Of a DNA stretch of 44,265 bases, positions 1 through 9,793 are shown piece by piece (the stretch's first letter is position 1; each line of letters begins with the position of its first letter). Under the pieces are notes generated by a model that did no database searches, was not told the origin of the DNA, and saw nothing but the letters and a program-made list of their open reading frames with translations. Origin of the DNA: Sergeia podlipaevii (Eukaryota; Euglenozoa; Kinetoplastea; Trypanosomatida; Trypanosomatidae); contig JASANZ010002092.1 in the NCBI GenBank assembly GCA_030849805.1, positions 1 to 44,265 of the forward strand, written 5' to 3'. Position numbers and translations under genes: made by a program.

Positions 1-3000
1 GCGCCGCACATAGGTTCGGCCCCGTGCATGGTCATACATGAGTGACCACAACGCAGATACCCCCAGTCCTTGTCTCCGCAGAATCTCTGGTCCCGAAGCC
101 GGGTAGCGAGTCACAATCCCGTCAGTCTCCTTCTCAGCCTCTTTGACCGTTTTGAGGGCCCTCTGCTTCCTTGGCTTCGGGGTTCTTAGTGTTTTCCCTC
201 CATGCCCCCTCGCCTCAGAGGACGGTGAAGCGGTAATCATCCTCTCCGTGTTGCCAGTGCTACAAGTACCCCCATCGCTGCTGCGTGCCGCATTTGATCT
301 CATGACCGTTCGCGTGGCCCACTCCAGCAGATCCGCACTAGTTCCGTTCACATGGTTAGTTTCCAATATCTCCTCTACTCCATCAGGGCACGTCACGTCC
401 AAGGCACTCAGCTCGGCCGTGGGTTGCCCTAGCAACGCTGCCTTCAGTGTCAGCAGCACACGCGCGTCCTGGCACATGGACGTCTTGAGACCCGCATGGA
501 AGCACAAGTTGCGTAGTATCAGCAGAGCGAGCGTACCTGACGCAGTAGCCTCCCCAGCCACGTCGATGACAATCGTCAGTAGCCCTGGGAGCTGCATGAT
601 TCCCCTCTGCACGTCGGTGTCAAAAGAGAGCGTGGCGAGAAACGCGAGAAGGCCAGTAGGAACCGTCGCAGCCACCCCGGTGCTCTTGATGGCGCTCCTG
701 CTATGATCGTGCTCGGCAATAAGAGCGGCGATGACTTGGAGTCCTCGGTGACGGAGTACCGCAGCGATAAAGCCACGTCCACCTTTACCGCATACCGTCG
801 TGCAGATCTCGTACCCAAGCCACTTCACCGCGCGTTGCATCGCCTCTTTCTCCGCTATGGTTAGCGTCACGCGTGTAGGACTCCCTACGGTGCCATTTTT
901 TCGTGGTGATGGCGCGGACAAGGATGAAGACCTCTCCACCCATACTGAAGGAATATCCAGCGTGAGGGCGAGAAGCCTGCCAAAGCAGGTACGACCCAGC
1001 GGTTCGCCAGAAGCGCTGATCTCGTGAAGTAAGCACTGCCTGCCCTCCTCGCTCAATGCAACTGCTCGCAATGCCTCAAGCGTGGCGACGCGCGTGCTTT
1101 CAAAACGCAGACACTCACACAATGCCGCACACAGCGGTTGACGGAGGTGGCGAACATCCAACGCAGGGCACGCGTCACTAGCCAGCGTGCTGCATGTTAG
1201 TGAAAGCGTGGCAAGGAACGCCTCGCGGTCTGTGGCGCTGAGAGCCCCCTTGTTCTCCACAAGCACCCGGGAAATAGCATCAAGCTCTCCGATGCGTTCC
1301 GCCAGCCACCCTTTAGCAACGGCAACCACCGCCGCAGCTGCAGCTGGTCTATCGCGACTGCAGTCCTGCACATCTGTACGTAGCAGACGGCACTGCATGC
1401 CACTCACACAAGGGGCCACTTCCCTCACCTTCTCGAGTGCCAAGGAGGCCTCAAAGAGCGCTGCACTGTGTCGAGCCACTGCAACATGAAAAGCTACTCC
1501 AGAAACAACAACGAGGGTGCTCACTAGTGGCGCAACACAACAGCGAGTGCGCTCACTCACCGTACGGTCAGAAAGCAACCGACATAGGTTTGTGAAGAGA
1601 GCATCAGGAAGCGGTGGAAAGTCTCTGGCGGTGTCGACGTGGTACTCGCGTGCGCCCTGCTCCTGCTGCTCCTGATTGAACCATACGCAAGCAAGTTCAC
1701 ATACCCACTCTACCATCTCCGCGTACACACGCACCAAGGTGGGGTGATACGTCACACGTGTAGCGAACCGGCTAGAAAGAAGCTCAAAGACTCGCAACGG
1801 TGGCGGCAATGCAAGCGCACTGACGAGAAAGTTGTAGACTACTTGGTGTGGAAGACCTCCAGTACCATTGCCTGTGTGAAAGTACTCTGGGTGAGCGAGC
1901 ATCACGTCACGCACCCCACGCGCCACCGAGCAGGTAAAGCTGTACTGCACCGCAATGCTCTCCACAGAGCTCAGCGCGCGAGAGAGAGCGTCTTTGGTGT
2001 TCGCAGATTCCGCAGGACGCATTGGAGCGTTGCTAATGTGGACGAGTTTTGCGTTCACAGAGGTGGAAGTCCGGATCAAAGAGTGCCAAAAGTGAACTGA
2101 ACGAGCGCCTTGAGGTGCCAGTGCATCGCAATACGTAATGCCAGTGCCGCTGCCACTGCCGCTACCTCTGTGTGGCGCCAACCTGGACTGCTGCTCGGAT
2201 ATCGAAAGCAACAGAGATAGCACAGCGGCCGAAGCATGGCACACAGGACACTGAGCCAGGGTTGGCAACAGCTCTTGGGGCAATGCCGTCCTGCCAAGAT
2301 CAAAATTGTCCGCCTCTGCTGCCACCGTAGGCAGCGTAGCCGCGATATCAGCGACTGCGCTCAGCCACTCAGCTGCAGCTGCAATTTCCCATTGAGAAGA
2401 TGACGCTGCCAGCGCAGACGCCGTTGTCGCCTTGGCGCTCCTGTCGGTATGGCCGTTGCTGCTGCCGTTGGACACAATAATAGAAAGCACACTCGCAACG
2501 GCCGCGCTCACCGCGGAGGGCATCTCACTAAGAACAAGAAGAAGATCAGTCGGGGACCTGCACAGCGCACTCAAGGCTCTAAATGGGATAGCACGCAGGG
2601 TGCCATGGATGCTGCCGCTTGTGCATCTCGACAGCTGTGGAATCACAGGCATCATATCCGTCAGTTTCACAACCGCTATTGCCTCCTGCAATGGTTGAGT
2701 CGCAAGAGAATTGTCCAAAAATCGGCTTTGCTGAAGTGGTTGCATTTGTGTTGACGCTGCTGCCGCCATTGTTGTTGATGTTGTTGAACGAGCAAACCAC
2801 AGGCACGTATCAAGCGCGGCCAGCGCGCACTCACCCAATGAGGTGTAACGCGACGACCTGGCACCTGCTGGGCAGTGATAAAGTGCCGAGCGCGCGACCG
2901 CCCCGCGAGTATTCTGTGAAAAGGATGAAGACGCCAGCGTGGGGTTGTTGATGGCGATGTGTGCGAGCGCCGGGGTCATATCCCGCACGAGCTGCGCGAC

Positions 3001-4989
3001 CTCTGAAGCAAGAAACTTATGAAGGGCCGCCGCGTGGCCCCACAAGAGCGCCGCAAGCAGCTTACAGCTGAGTATTCCTAGCGTGATGTCGTCTGAGCGA
3101 ACACTATCCATGGCGCAGGCTAGATACACTTCATCCGAAAGAGCCCCGTCTATAGTGGTAGGGGTGTCAATAAGAGTGGACTTGGTGAGTGCAACTCGAC
3201 GGATGCCTCTCTCCACCACTGTAAGCACACCTACGCTGTGATGCACACCGACACCTGTGCCACGCACCCACCGCTCGATCATCGACGGCGAGGCCGCTCT
3301 CTCCGCGTTTAACAAGAAAGAGATGAGAATGACAGCAATGGATGGGGCCTGCAGCGCCGCCATCTCCTCACGTTGCTTTGCAAGTGAGTAAGGCAGCAAC
3401 TCACCCGCTGCAGCAACTGAACGCACCACCCCCTGTGTAGCGCCGTTGACGCTAGTTGCCAAGCCAACTCCACTCATCAGGGTATCACTTCCGTATGGGT
3501 CGTACACGCTGCTAGCGCCTTCACTGCTGAAACGGCCGTCCTTCGTCATAGATGGAGAAGTGGCATACGAGGAGTATAGTGGCTGCCTGCGGCTGTGCTG
3601 CTGTCGCTGCGAGTCAGTCGCCTCCCGAGCAGTAAACTCAAAATGAAGCATGCCCACAAGGGAGGTTCCGGTCACTTCCAGAATAGCATCGCGTGTGTCG
3701 TCCCTCAGCGTAAAGGAAGACATCGCATTGCCTACCCAGAGCAACAGAGAAGTAAACAAGCATCGATCCTGACGTGTTATAGGAGCAACGGTCAGGAAGC
3801 GGCGCATGCTAGCAAAGCGTGCTGGAGTAAAGCACTCTGCAAGTAGTCTCCCGTCTGCCACGGTAAGGCACCACATGCAGTCCAGGGCATCAAAGAAGTC
3901 ATTGTGCGAGGCACATGCATCAATGGCAGCAAGCGCACCCTCCATCATCGTCACCGGAACATCGCAGGCTATCTCGCATGGCTCCTTGTCGACTATCGCG
4001 CTCACATCCTCCCCCATACCTTCGTCCTCGCCCTTGGCATCCCCAGAGTCATCGAACATTGCCGATGACATACGCTGCGCAGCACCACCATCATCACCTG
4101 CAGCAGCACTGGAGCTCATCGCGTTGATAGGTTCCTCTGTTCTTGTCCTCTCCGCCTTCTCGCTTTCATCATCGTGCAATGTGACCTCATAGTTTGTGCG
4201 ATTCAAGCCTGCACGGTACACATCCATCTCCATCGACGTCTCATAGTCAACCCCACTGACATGTCTCAACTTGTACTTGCGCAGACGCTTCAGTGTTGTG
4301 CCTAGTAGCTTCAAGGCGGCAAAGCGCTGTGGTCCTGCTGTGGTGGTCACAATGGCGGAAAGCACATCTGCACTCTCCTGCAGAAGAGCGCCATGCTTCT
4401 TGCACAGCTCACAAAGATCCGTAATGTGCCGGCGCAGAGCAATCGAGCTCGTGGCTGCGGTGGTGACAGCACCACTTGTGGCGTCCGTTGTGCTAAGAAG
4501 GGCCTGAGCAGCGGCGTCATCACGGCCTAACGGCAGCGTGAGCAGTGACTCCACCAAACGAGCAGTAATGCCAAAGAAATGTGGATGAACACGCTGCAGC
4601 ATATCCAGCAGACCCTGCACTATGCACCCGCAGCGTGCCCGCACAAGAAGGCAGTAGTACGCGTCTCCATCGGCGTGCAAGGAGACCGCCATGTCCACAC
4701 ACAGGGAAAGCGTCTCCAGTTGAGTTTGAATGAGCTCCTCGTTCAAGGCAACTGAAGCGCCGAGCAGCCGCTCACTCCGTAGTCCACCCACCAGAGTATC
4801 CATGAGAGTCTGAAGTAGATCGCCTTCTTGCAGGAGGGCAGCAATGGAGATGCGCGTCAGCAGCAGCCGTTTCAAGCGCTCGCAGCCCTCAATGGCAACG
4901 AGGATGCTGTGATGATTGACCTGCGCGGTAAGCTCCGCGAAGAATGCCAACCATTTTGACTTGGTAAATGATGGAGGAGGAATGGGCAT
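1..4989 (-). CDS. Large helical-repeat (armadillo-like) protein, 3' end beyond window; possibly rotatin-like
   Basis: The frame is open without a stop from an ATG at 4989 to base 1, giving 1663 residues, so the C-terminus lies outside the window. The chain is rich in Leu and Ala and reads as many short amphipathic helices, typical of armadillo/HEAT folds. An acidic, low-complexity insert lies near residues 295-330 and a Gly-Ser run near residue 945. Near residue 1490 the stretch LLILRNLCF looks like an armadillo helix, and SALWSLMYD occurs near residue 1650. These two elements remind me of the C-terminal part of rotatin, a centriole/basal-body protein, but this is a memory-based resemblance only. 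It is the last gene of the visible array. A T15 tract followed by AG about 139 nt upstream fits a trans-splice acceptor. That a real gene is present is nearly certain; the family call is weak. Confidence 0.85.
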   Translation of the reverse strand, partial: MPIPPPSFTKSKWLAFFAELTAQVNHHSILVAIEGCERLKRLLLTRISIAALLQEGDLLQTLMDTLVGGLRSERLLGASVALNEELIQTQLETLSLCVDMAVSLHADGDAYYCLLVRARCGCIVQGLLDMLQRVHPHFFGITARLVESLLTLPLGRDDAAAQALLSTTDATSGAVTTAATSSIALRRHITDLCELCKKHGALLQESADVLSAIVTTTAGPQRFAALKLLGTTLKRLRKYKLRHVSGVDYETSMEMDVYRAGLNRTNYEVTLHDDESEKAERTRTEEPINAMSSSAAAGDDGGAAQRMSSAMFDDSGDAKGEDEGMGEDVSAIVDKEPCEIACDVPVTMMEGALAAIDACASHNDFFDALDCMWCLTVADGRLLAECFTPARFASMRRFLTVAPITRQDRCLFTSLLLWVGNAMSSFTLRDDTRDAILEVTGTSLVGMLHFEFTAREATDSQRQQHSRRQPLYSSYATSPSMTKDGRFSSEGASSVYDPYGSDTLMSGVGLATSVNGATQGVVRSVAAAGELLPYSLAKQREEMAALQAPSIAVILISFLLNAERAASPSMIERWVRGTGVGVHHSVGVLTVVERGIRRVALTKSTLIDTPTTIDGALSDEVYLACAMDSVRSDDITLGILSCKLLAALLWGHAAALHKFLASEVAQLVRDMTPALAHIAINNPTLASSSFSQNTRGAVARSALYHCPAGARSSRYTSLGECALAALDTCLWFARSTTSTTMAAAASTQMQPLQQSRFLDNSLATQPLQEAIAVVKLTDMMPVIPQLSRCTSGSIHGTLRAIPFRALSALCRSPTDLLLVLSEMPSAVSAAVASVLSIIVSNGSSNGHTDRSAKATTASALAASSSQWEIAAAAEWLSAVADIAATLPTVAAEADNFDLGRTALPQELLPTLAQCPVCHASAAVLSLLLSISEQQSRLAPHRGSGSGSGTGITYCDALAPQGARSVHFWHSLIRTSTSVNAKLVHISNAPMRPAESANTKDALSRALSSVESIAVQYSFTCSVARGVRDVMLAHPEYFHTGNGTGGLPHQVVYNFLVSALALPPPLRVFELLSSRFATRVTYHPTLVRVYAEMVEWVCELACVWFNQEQQEQGAREYHVDTARDFPPLPDALFTNLCRLLSDRTVSERTRCCVAPLVSTLVVVSGVAFHVAVARHSAALFEASLALEKVREVAPCVSGMQCRLLRTDVQDCSRDRPAAAAAVVAVAKGWLAERIGELDAISRVLVENKGALSATDREAFLATLSLTCSTLASDACPALDVRHLRQPLCAALCECLRFESTRVATLEALRAVALSEEGRQCLLHEISASGEPLGRTCFGRLLALTLDIPSVWVERSSSLSAPSPRKNGTVGSPTRVTLTIAEKEAMQRAVKWLGYEICTTVCGKGGRGFIAAVLRHRGLQVIAALIAEHDHSRSAIKSTGVAATVPTGLLAFLATLSFDTDVQRGIMQLPGLLTIVIDVAGEATASGTLALLILRNLCFHAGLKTSMCQDARVLLTLKAALLGQPTAELSALDVTCPDGVEEILETNHVNGTSADLLEWATRTVMRSNAARSSDGGTCSTGNTERMITASPSSEARGHGGKTLRTPKPRKQRALKTVKEAEKETDGIVTRYPASGPEILRRQGLGVSALWSLMYDHARGRTYVRR

Positions 4990-5538
4990 GGTGTGCCGTC
5001 CTTGGTGATTCGTCTCTTTTGTCAGTTGGGGCTTGCCTCAAGTATCTATGTAAATTGGTATTCTATGTTGAATTTTTAAATTGTTGAAAAAAAAGAACAA
5101 TATCTTCTCAAAGCCCGTGTGTATGAGTCTAAAAAAAAAAAAAAAGTGACCTGGAACTATTCCTTCGGATAAAATCATTTAAAAATTATTGAAATATTAA
5201 GAGAAGGGAAAATTAAAAATAATGTCAAGTAAAATAACATGCATCAGGCAAAACTTCTAAAATAAAGAAAAAGAACAGGCAAATGTCAATAAAAGTGGAA
5301 GTACTGCCAGTCAAAAAAAAATTCCTACTTCATTACTATTATTTTTTTTGTAAGTGTGATAGCGCGCATTTTAAAAAAGTGCAACGCCTACAACACAACA
5401 CTTACCCATCAAAATAGTGTACAAGCAGAGAAACGCTTGTTCCAAAAATGCCACTAACATCATACACCTCCAAACTCCATTATCTGTATACAGGTAAATA
5501 GATAGATATGGATGTGTCTCTCGCTGTGCATGTGCATC
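4990..5538. other. Intergenic, AT-rich; no gene seen
   Basis: This spacer separates the GNAT gene from the large helical-repeat gene. It holds the predicted splice acceptor at 5129-5145, a second A-run near 5313-5321 and scattered short A/T tracts. No reading frame with protein-like composition was found on either strand. Confidence 0.7.
5129..5145 (-). promoter_or_regulatory. Predicted trans-splice acceptor for the large helical-repeat gene
   Basis: On the coding strand a run of 15 T (plus-strand A15 at 5131-5145) is followed at once by AG (complement of 5129-5130). The predicted 5' UTR is about 139 nt. This is the classic trypanosomatid arrangement of pyrimidine tract, AG, short leader and ATG. 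Confidence 0.55.
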
Positions 5539-6411
5539 TTATGCCCGTGTACCCTTCCGCGCCGCACTCACCGTCAACACCATCTCCACAGCATCTGCTC
5601 TCTTTTCATAGTAGTTGTACAAGTCTCTGCGCACCTCAAACCCTAGTAAGCTGTACAGCTGCTGCACCGACTTGACGCGGTCCATGTCCTCGTCCGCCTG
5701 TGCCTCTGCAGTCATTGCAATACACCTTAGGTGCATCCCTTGTTCTGAAAAAGAAGCTTCGCCACTGGTAGATGTCTTCGCTTCCTTGGCAGCATCACAC
5801 TCCTCAGCAGCCACCGCGCGATGATACGCAACAATGTAGTCTCGGGTGCTGAGACTAGCTGTCATAGTGTGCAGCCGCCACCGCGCAATGACCCGTGGCT
5901 CTGCAGGGCCTGGCTTGCTCTTCCGAACTGCCCGTGTCTCCCGCATGCTGAGACAGTGGCTCAGTAATGTGCGACCTATACCACGCCGACGGTGCTCTGG
6001 GGCCACCAGTACCACATTAAGATAGCCTTCTACCAGAGACAGCTGAGATGACGAAGATCCACCGGCCCCTCTGGCAGCAGCTACAGTAGACCCTGGAAAA
6101 GGTCTGGCGCACCCGCTAAGAGACACCCATACAATGCCAATCACGCCGACTATTTCGACGTCAAACAGCTTGACTTCAGCTGTGTACGCCACTGCTTTGC
6201 TGATAGTTGCAACGTGATAGGTGTGAATTTGCTCAAGTTGGTTCAGAGAGCACCTTGGATATGGATGAAAATCCCATGTAGTGTTCAGTGCATCAGTTAC
6301 CTGACGCCAAGACACAGGTGCCTCATCATCGTCACAGACGCAAACATCACCTTCCTCACGGGCACCATTTTTGTTCACCTGAAAGTAAGAAACCGGTGAC
6401 CTCTCGTCCAT
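5539..6411 (-). CDS. GNAT-family N-acetyltransferase (N-alpha-acetyltransferase-like)
   Basis: The product is 290 residues if read from the ATG at 6411. The acetyl-CoA-binding motif A is clear at residues 133-150, with the RRRGIG pyrophosphate loop at 141-146 after a hydrophobic strand. Near residue 253 comes LYSLLGFEVRR followed by LYNYY, resembling the LGF and paired Tyr of Naa10/Naa50/RimI-type protein acetyltransferases. A likely role is acetylation of protein N-termini in the cytosol; the exact substrate class cannot be read. Between motif A and the LGF motif is an insert of roughly 60 charged residues, longer than usual. A true in-frame ATG also exists at 6543. It would add 44 Phe/Leu-rich residues, but these look like translated pyrimidine tract, so I prefer 6411. 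The stop is TAA. Confidence 0.85.
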   Translation of the reverse strand: MDERSPVSYFQVNKNGAREEGDVCVCDDDEAPVSWRQVTDALNTTWDFHPYPRCSLNQLEQIHTYHVATISKAVAYTAEVKLFDVEIVGVIGIVWVSLSGCARPFPGSTVAAARGAGGSSSSQLSLVEGYLNVVLVAPEHRRRGIGRTLLSHCLSMRETRAVRKSKPGPAEPRVIARWRLHTMTASLSTRDYIVAYHRAVAAEECDAAKEAKTSTSGEASFSEQGMHLRCIAMTAEAQADEDMDRVKSVQQLYSLLGFEVRRDLYNYYEKRADAVEMVLTVSAARKGTRA

Positions 6412-6820
6412 TGACTTATAATTACAAAATTGAAAAAAAAAAAGTGGCCGATAAGAAAATAATGGAAGAAAAAAATAAAGAACAACACAGAAGTAGAAAT
6501 GAACACACACAGAAGAAAAAAGAGAAGACTTGTATGTGATCATAACGCGCTTCTACCACTTCTATCTGTCCCGACACTGTCATCCGGCGCACAGCCTTTG
6601 TATCCCTCTGTGCAAAGCAGCCAATAGAGTCGCTTAAAAAAAAAAAAAAATGATGCCGTTGGTTCAACTCAGTAGATAACAAAATAAAAATCGAATTTCT
6701 CTCCATTTAAAAAAGGCAAGGAGATACTAACCCGATTTTGTGACTATTAAGTATAAACGGCAACCAAAAATAAGCGCAAAACAATCACCACCATGGACAA
6801 GGTCATCTTCCTCTCCCTAT
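6412..6820. other. Intergenic, AT-rich; splice-signal region
   Basis: This spacer lies between pyridoxal kinase and the GNAT gene. It contains two A-rich plus-strand tracts (about 6431-6442 and 6635-6649) that act as coding-strand pyrimidine tracts. No additional gene was seen. Confidence 0.65.
6633..6649 (-). promoter_or_regulatory. Candidate trans-splice acceptor for the GNAT gene
   Basis: A T15 tract on the coding strand is followed by AG (complement of 6633-6634), giving a 5' UTR of about 221 nt. A second candidate lies at 6415-6416, after the pyrimidine-rich stretch 6422-6442, and would leave a leader of only 3 nt. The choice decides whether the in-frame ATG at 6543 is present in the mRNA. 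Confidence 0.4.
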
Positions 6821-7750
6821 TCAAAGGAGGTGGGCAGTCACCACGTGGGTGGGGTTAAGCAAACAATCTGGGCGACTCGTCACGCGCAGTTCGCGAGCGC
6901 TGAGTGAGGAGGAACCCACGCCACCCTGCTTCCTCGTTGCAACAATAAGCTCCTGCAGCACATCCATTGCTTTGCCGACGGCAACATCGATGGGGTTATT
7001 GTGATAAAATGCAAGCAAGCAGGCCGCGAAGACATCACCAGTACCAGTGTACAAACCGTCGTGAAATGGGATCTTGCCAGTATAGCGCTTGCGAGGGCTG
7101 CTCGCATCAACGCTGGTGGTGCCCTCCTGGCGTTCAGCGCAGGAAACAAGAAACTTCATATTTTCGAGGTCCTCCTTCACCCGAAACGACTTGATCACAA
7201 CGCAGGCAGTGCCCTGTGCGTGAAACCAGTCTGCCGCCTGAATCGCGGAGTCCATATCGCAAATAGTAATGCCGCTGAGCACAGAAGCCTCAAAGTAGTT
7301 GGGAGTGGCAACGTCTGCAAGATGTAATATGCTGCGGTACGCCGTGATGACCTCCTCCTTGCAGTACAGCTTGCCGTTGTCGCCCATGACGGGATCGCAA
7401 ATATACGTCACGTCGCGTAGGTTGTGCTGCTTGCGTAAGGCACGGATCTCAGCGACAGTCTCCTCTACGTGGTGGATAATGTCCGCGTTGTTAATGTATC
7501 CGGTGAGAACGTACCGGTAACCCTTGAGAAAGTCATTGGCGCGCAGTCCCTCCAAGAGTGAGAGGTACTCGGCAAGATCCATGCGGTGCCCCTTGATTAT
7601 TGGGTAACCGCTATGGTTCGATAGGCTGACAGTGTTAATGGCATCCACGTCAAAGCCGTGAAGCTGAAGAGGAAACGTGGCTGCCTTGTTGCCAACATAT
7701 CCATGCGTCACGTGTGACTGAATTGATAAAATTGTTTTCTCGTCCTCCAT
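6821..7750 (-). CDS. pdxK: Pyridoxal kinase
   Basis: This 309-residue protein of the ribokinase-like fold phosphorylates pyridoxal, pyridoxine and pyridoxamine with ATP, the vitamin B6 salvage step that leads to pyridoxal phosphate. The N-terminus ILSIQSHVTHGYVGNKAA is the family signature. LSNHSGY (43-49) corresponds to the substrate-binding FSNHTGY region. DPVMGDNG (119-126) and TPNYFEA (149-155) follow, and GTGD (236-239) holds the catalytic Asp239. Length matches the human and Trypanosoma enzymes. The start at 7750 is the first ATG downstream of a good splice acceptor at 7929-7930 and fits the family N-terminus exactly. The stop is TGA. The enzyme is expected to be cytosolic. Identification is firm. 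Confidence 0.97.
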   Translation of the reverse strand: MEDEKTILSIQSHVTHGYVGNKAATFPLQLHGFDVDAINTVSLSNHSGYPIIKGHRMDLAEYLSLLEGLRANDFLKGYRYVLTGYINNADIIHHVEETVAEIRALRKQHNLRDVTYICDPVMGDNGKLYCKEEVITAYRSILHLADVATPNYFEASVLSGITICDMDSAIQAADWFHAQGTACVVIKSFRVKEDLENMKFLVSCAERQEGTTSVDASSPRKRYTGKIPFHDGLYTGTGDVFAACLLAFYHNNPIDVAVGKAMDVLQELIVATRKQGGVGSSSLSARELRVTSRPDCLLNPTHVVTAHLL

Positions 7751-8656
7751 TTCGATAATGCGGAAATGTAAGAAAAGAAAGAAAAGAAGAAGAAAAATAT
7801 TGAAGAGCAAGATGCACACGATATAATACCGAGAATTACCCTCAAATATATATAATCAGCTCCTATAGTTTCACTTAAACAAATAGATAAATCGAAAATC
7901 CTTCCTTTTGAAGTGTACTTGGAGTACCCTCATCACAAGAGAAAACAGAGAAAGAAAAAAAAAAGTTGTGCAATCACAAAGTAAAAAAGAAAGAAGGCAG
8001 GGAAGGGTAACAAAGAAAAAAAATAATGTCATCTTAGCAAAGCGGAAGAAGTGAGAAAGAAAGAAATTGGGGTGCGCCGGTAACTTTTAAGAAAGTATCT
8101 GGCGGACAGGAATTTTCAAGTCAAAGTGCTGTAATGTAAACGCACCAAAGTAATCGTGTGATGTTAGTAATGTTCCTTCTATTTTTTCTTCTAAGCAGGT
8201 TTATAAAACATAGCACGCACGTAAGTCCCCCCCCTCCCATCTTATCTTGTTTTCATCCCCACCGCACCACCAAGAGAAAGATGGCATGCAAAAATATTTT
8301 AAAAAAATACAGAAGGAAGAAAAACAACAGAAGAAATCAGGCGGCACTCGACTAAAAAATAGCCCCACTACGCAATGAATCATGTACATCACTATCCTCC
8401 TCCTCTAACGCTTCTGTCTTTTTTTTTTTAAAGCCCATTCACAGACGAATAAACCACACAAGCACAAACAATAAAAAATGAGGCAAGTACACACATACTT
8501 CGCCATCGCCAACAACACAGACATCACAAGTAGATGGTCATTCATACAGAATACAGAGAGTACAAATAGGGTAGAGAAAAAGAAAGAAAAAAAAAAAGAA
8601 GAAGCGAAAGAGCATTTTGATAGTCGTCTTTATGGCTTTCCAGCATCCCAAGAAAT
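7751..8656. other. Intergenic, AT-rich; plus-strand pyrimidine tract near 8396-8432
   Basis: This is the spacer between the EF-hand gene and pyridoxal kinase. Beyond the splice acceptor it shows A/G-rich runs at 7940-8070 and 8570-8610 and, opposite in sense, a plus-strand C/T tract at 8396-8432. No convincing gene was found. Confidence 0.6.
7929..7974 (-). promoter_or_regulatory. Predicted trans-splice acceptor for pyridoxal kinase
   Basis: A long coding-strand pyrimidine tract (plus strand 7935-7974, A/G only apart from short breaks) is followed by AG, the complement of 7929-7930. The leader would be about 178 nt, with no ATG before the annotated start. A second pyrimidine tract at 7755-7800 lies within this leader. 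Confidence 0.5.
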
Positions 8657-9793
8657 TTAAAAGACGTAGTTAGCCTTTGGTGCCCAACTTGGCAGCTTCC
8701 AGGACGTCTGAAGAATGCCTAGGAATACATCATCCTTTTCAATGACAGCGCTGAGCCCGCTGTAGTAGTCCAGAAATTCGGGATACATGATGATGCCGTA
8801 CTTCTTCGTATTTTCGTCCCATATAGAGAGAAACCCCTTGAGCAACTTATCCGCAGAGAAAATGGCGTCAGCAACCACAACGGGGTGCTCTTGCGCATTG
8901 AACATCGCCTGCACATCAATGATCTTGATAGCGCCATCGTTATCGTAGTCCAGCGCACGGAACACATTCCACACGGCCTTCTTCCGAATCGAGTTCATTG
9001 GCCCACGCACGTAGTCCATAAATACGTCGTAGTCGACGCCCTTGTCAGGCTCCTCCGGAAAAGCTCCATAAATCTCCTGCGTCACATGCTCAATAGCCAT
9101 CCGTGTGCGGTAAGTGTCACTCAAGGACGCCGTAGCACCAAACGCTCGCGAATCTCGGACCATCACCTCCATTGATGCCGGGGTGATCCAGCGGTGACCA
9201 TCGTCGGATACCTGACGAAATGGGCGTCCCATCGCTTTGATGCCGTACTCAGGGATGCCGCCGCCGGCGTGGTCTACATACGCGTCCCGTATCTCCCTGA
9301 GCAGCTGCATCACCTCCTCTGACACCTCCACCGCTACACGCCGGCCAGTCGTTGACACCATCGTGTTCGGGTTAGCAGTGGAGCTGTTGCAAATCGGTGG
9401 CAACTTCCCAGTGCGAGTTTTAAGACGGGAGTCATCCACAGACACCACCTTATACCGCTTTACGTCGTCATCTCGCTGATTCTGTGGGGCCCCAAGTACA
9501 ATGATGTTATCCAGTTGGAAATCATCTGTGAGGTACGTCTCCCCATCCTCCTTCACGTACACATCAAGTGGGTATGCGGGAAAGTGGCGCAGCTCCTTGT
9601 ATCCAAGGTTTCCGACAAGGGAGCGCACCTCCTCCATGTAAAAAGCATGCCAGCGAGGATAATAGCAGCCGAAAAAGTAGCGAGTGACGTCATGCTCACT
9701 CTGTGAGAGCTGCTCACAGTGGAAGAGGAGATAATCACCGCGCTCAATGCGCGCTACATCGCTGTAAAGACTAGCGTCGGCACGGACTGACAT
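8657..9793 (-). CDS. Calcyphosin-like EF-hand protein with an extra N-terminal domain
   Basis: The 378-residue product has two parts. The C-terminal half (about residues 165-378) resembles calcyphosin/CAPSL: an IKAMGRPFRQ segment matches the family's first degenerate EF-hand, DYDNDGAIKIID (282-293) is a canonical calcium loop, NAQEHP follows, and the chain ends with a PEFLDYYSGLSAVIE segment and TSWKLP. The fourth loop (about 326-340) is altered, as is usual in this family. The first ~140 residues, rich in aromatic and acidic residues (for example YFFGCYYPRWHAFY), match no family I recognise. Calcyphosins bind calcium and are often found in cilia, so a flagellar role is an inference. The ATG at 9793 is the first one after the predicted acceptor at 9950-9951. 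The stop is TAA. Confidence 0.88.
   Translation of the reverse strand: MSVRADASLYSDVARIERGDYLLFHCEQLSQSEHDVTRYFFGCYYPRWHAFYMEEVRSLVGNLGYKELRHFPAYPLDVYVKEDGETYLTDDFQLDNIIVLGAPQNQRDDDVKRYKVVSVDDSRLKTRTGKLPPICNSSTANPNTMVSTTGRRVAVEVSEEVMQLLREIRDAYVDHAGGGIPEYGIKAMGRPFRQVSDDGHRWITPASMEVMVRDSRAFGATASLSDTYRTRMAIEHVTQEIYGAFPEEPDKGVDYDVFMDYVRGPMNSIRKKAVWNVFRALDYDNDGAIKIIDVQAMFNAQEHPVVVADAIFSADKLLKGFLSIWDENTKKYGIIMYPEFLDYYSGLSAVIEKDDVFLGILQTSWKLPSWAPKANYVF

Noticed and set aside
143..706. Plus-strand reading frame of 187 codons opposite the large helical-repeat gene
   Set aside because: It lies antisense to a long uninterrupted minus-strand gene, has low-complexity Ser/Ala composition and no recognisable motif.
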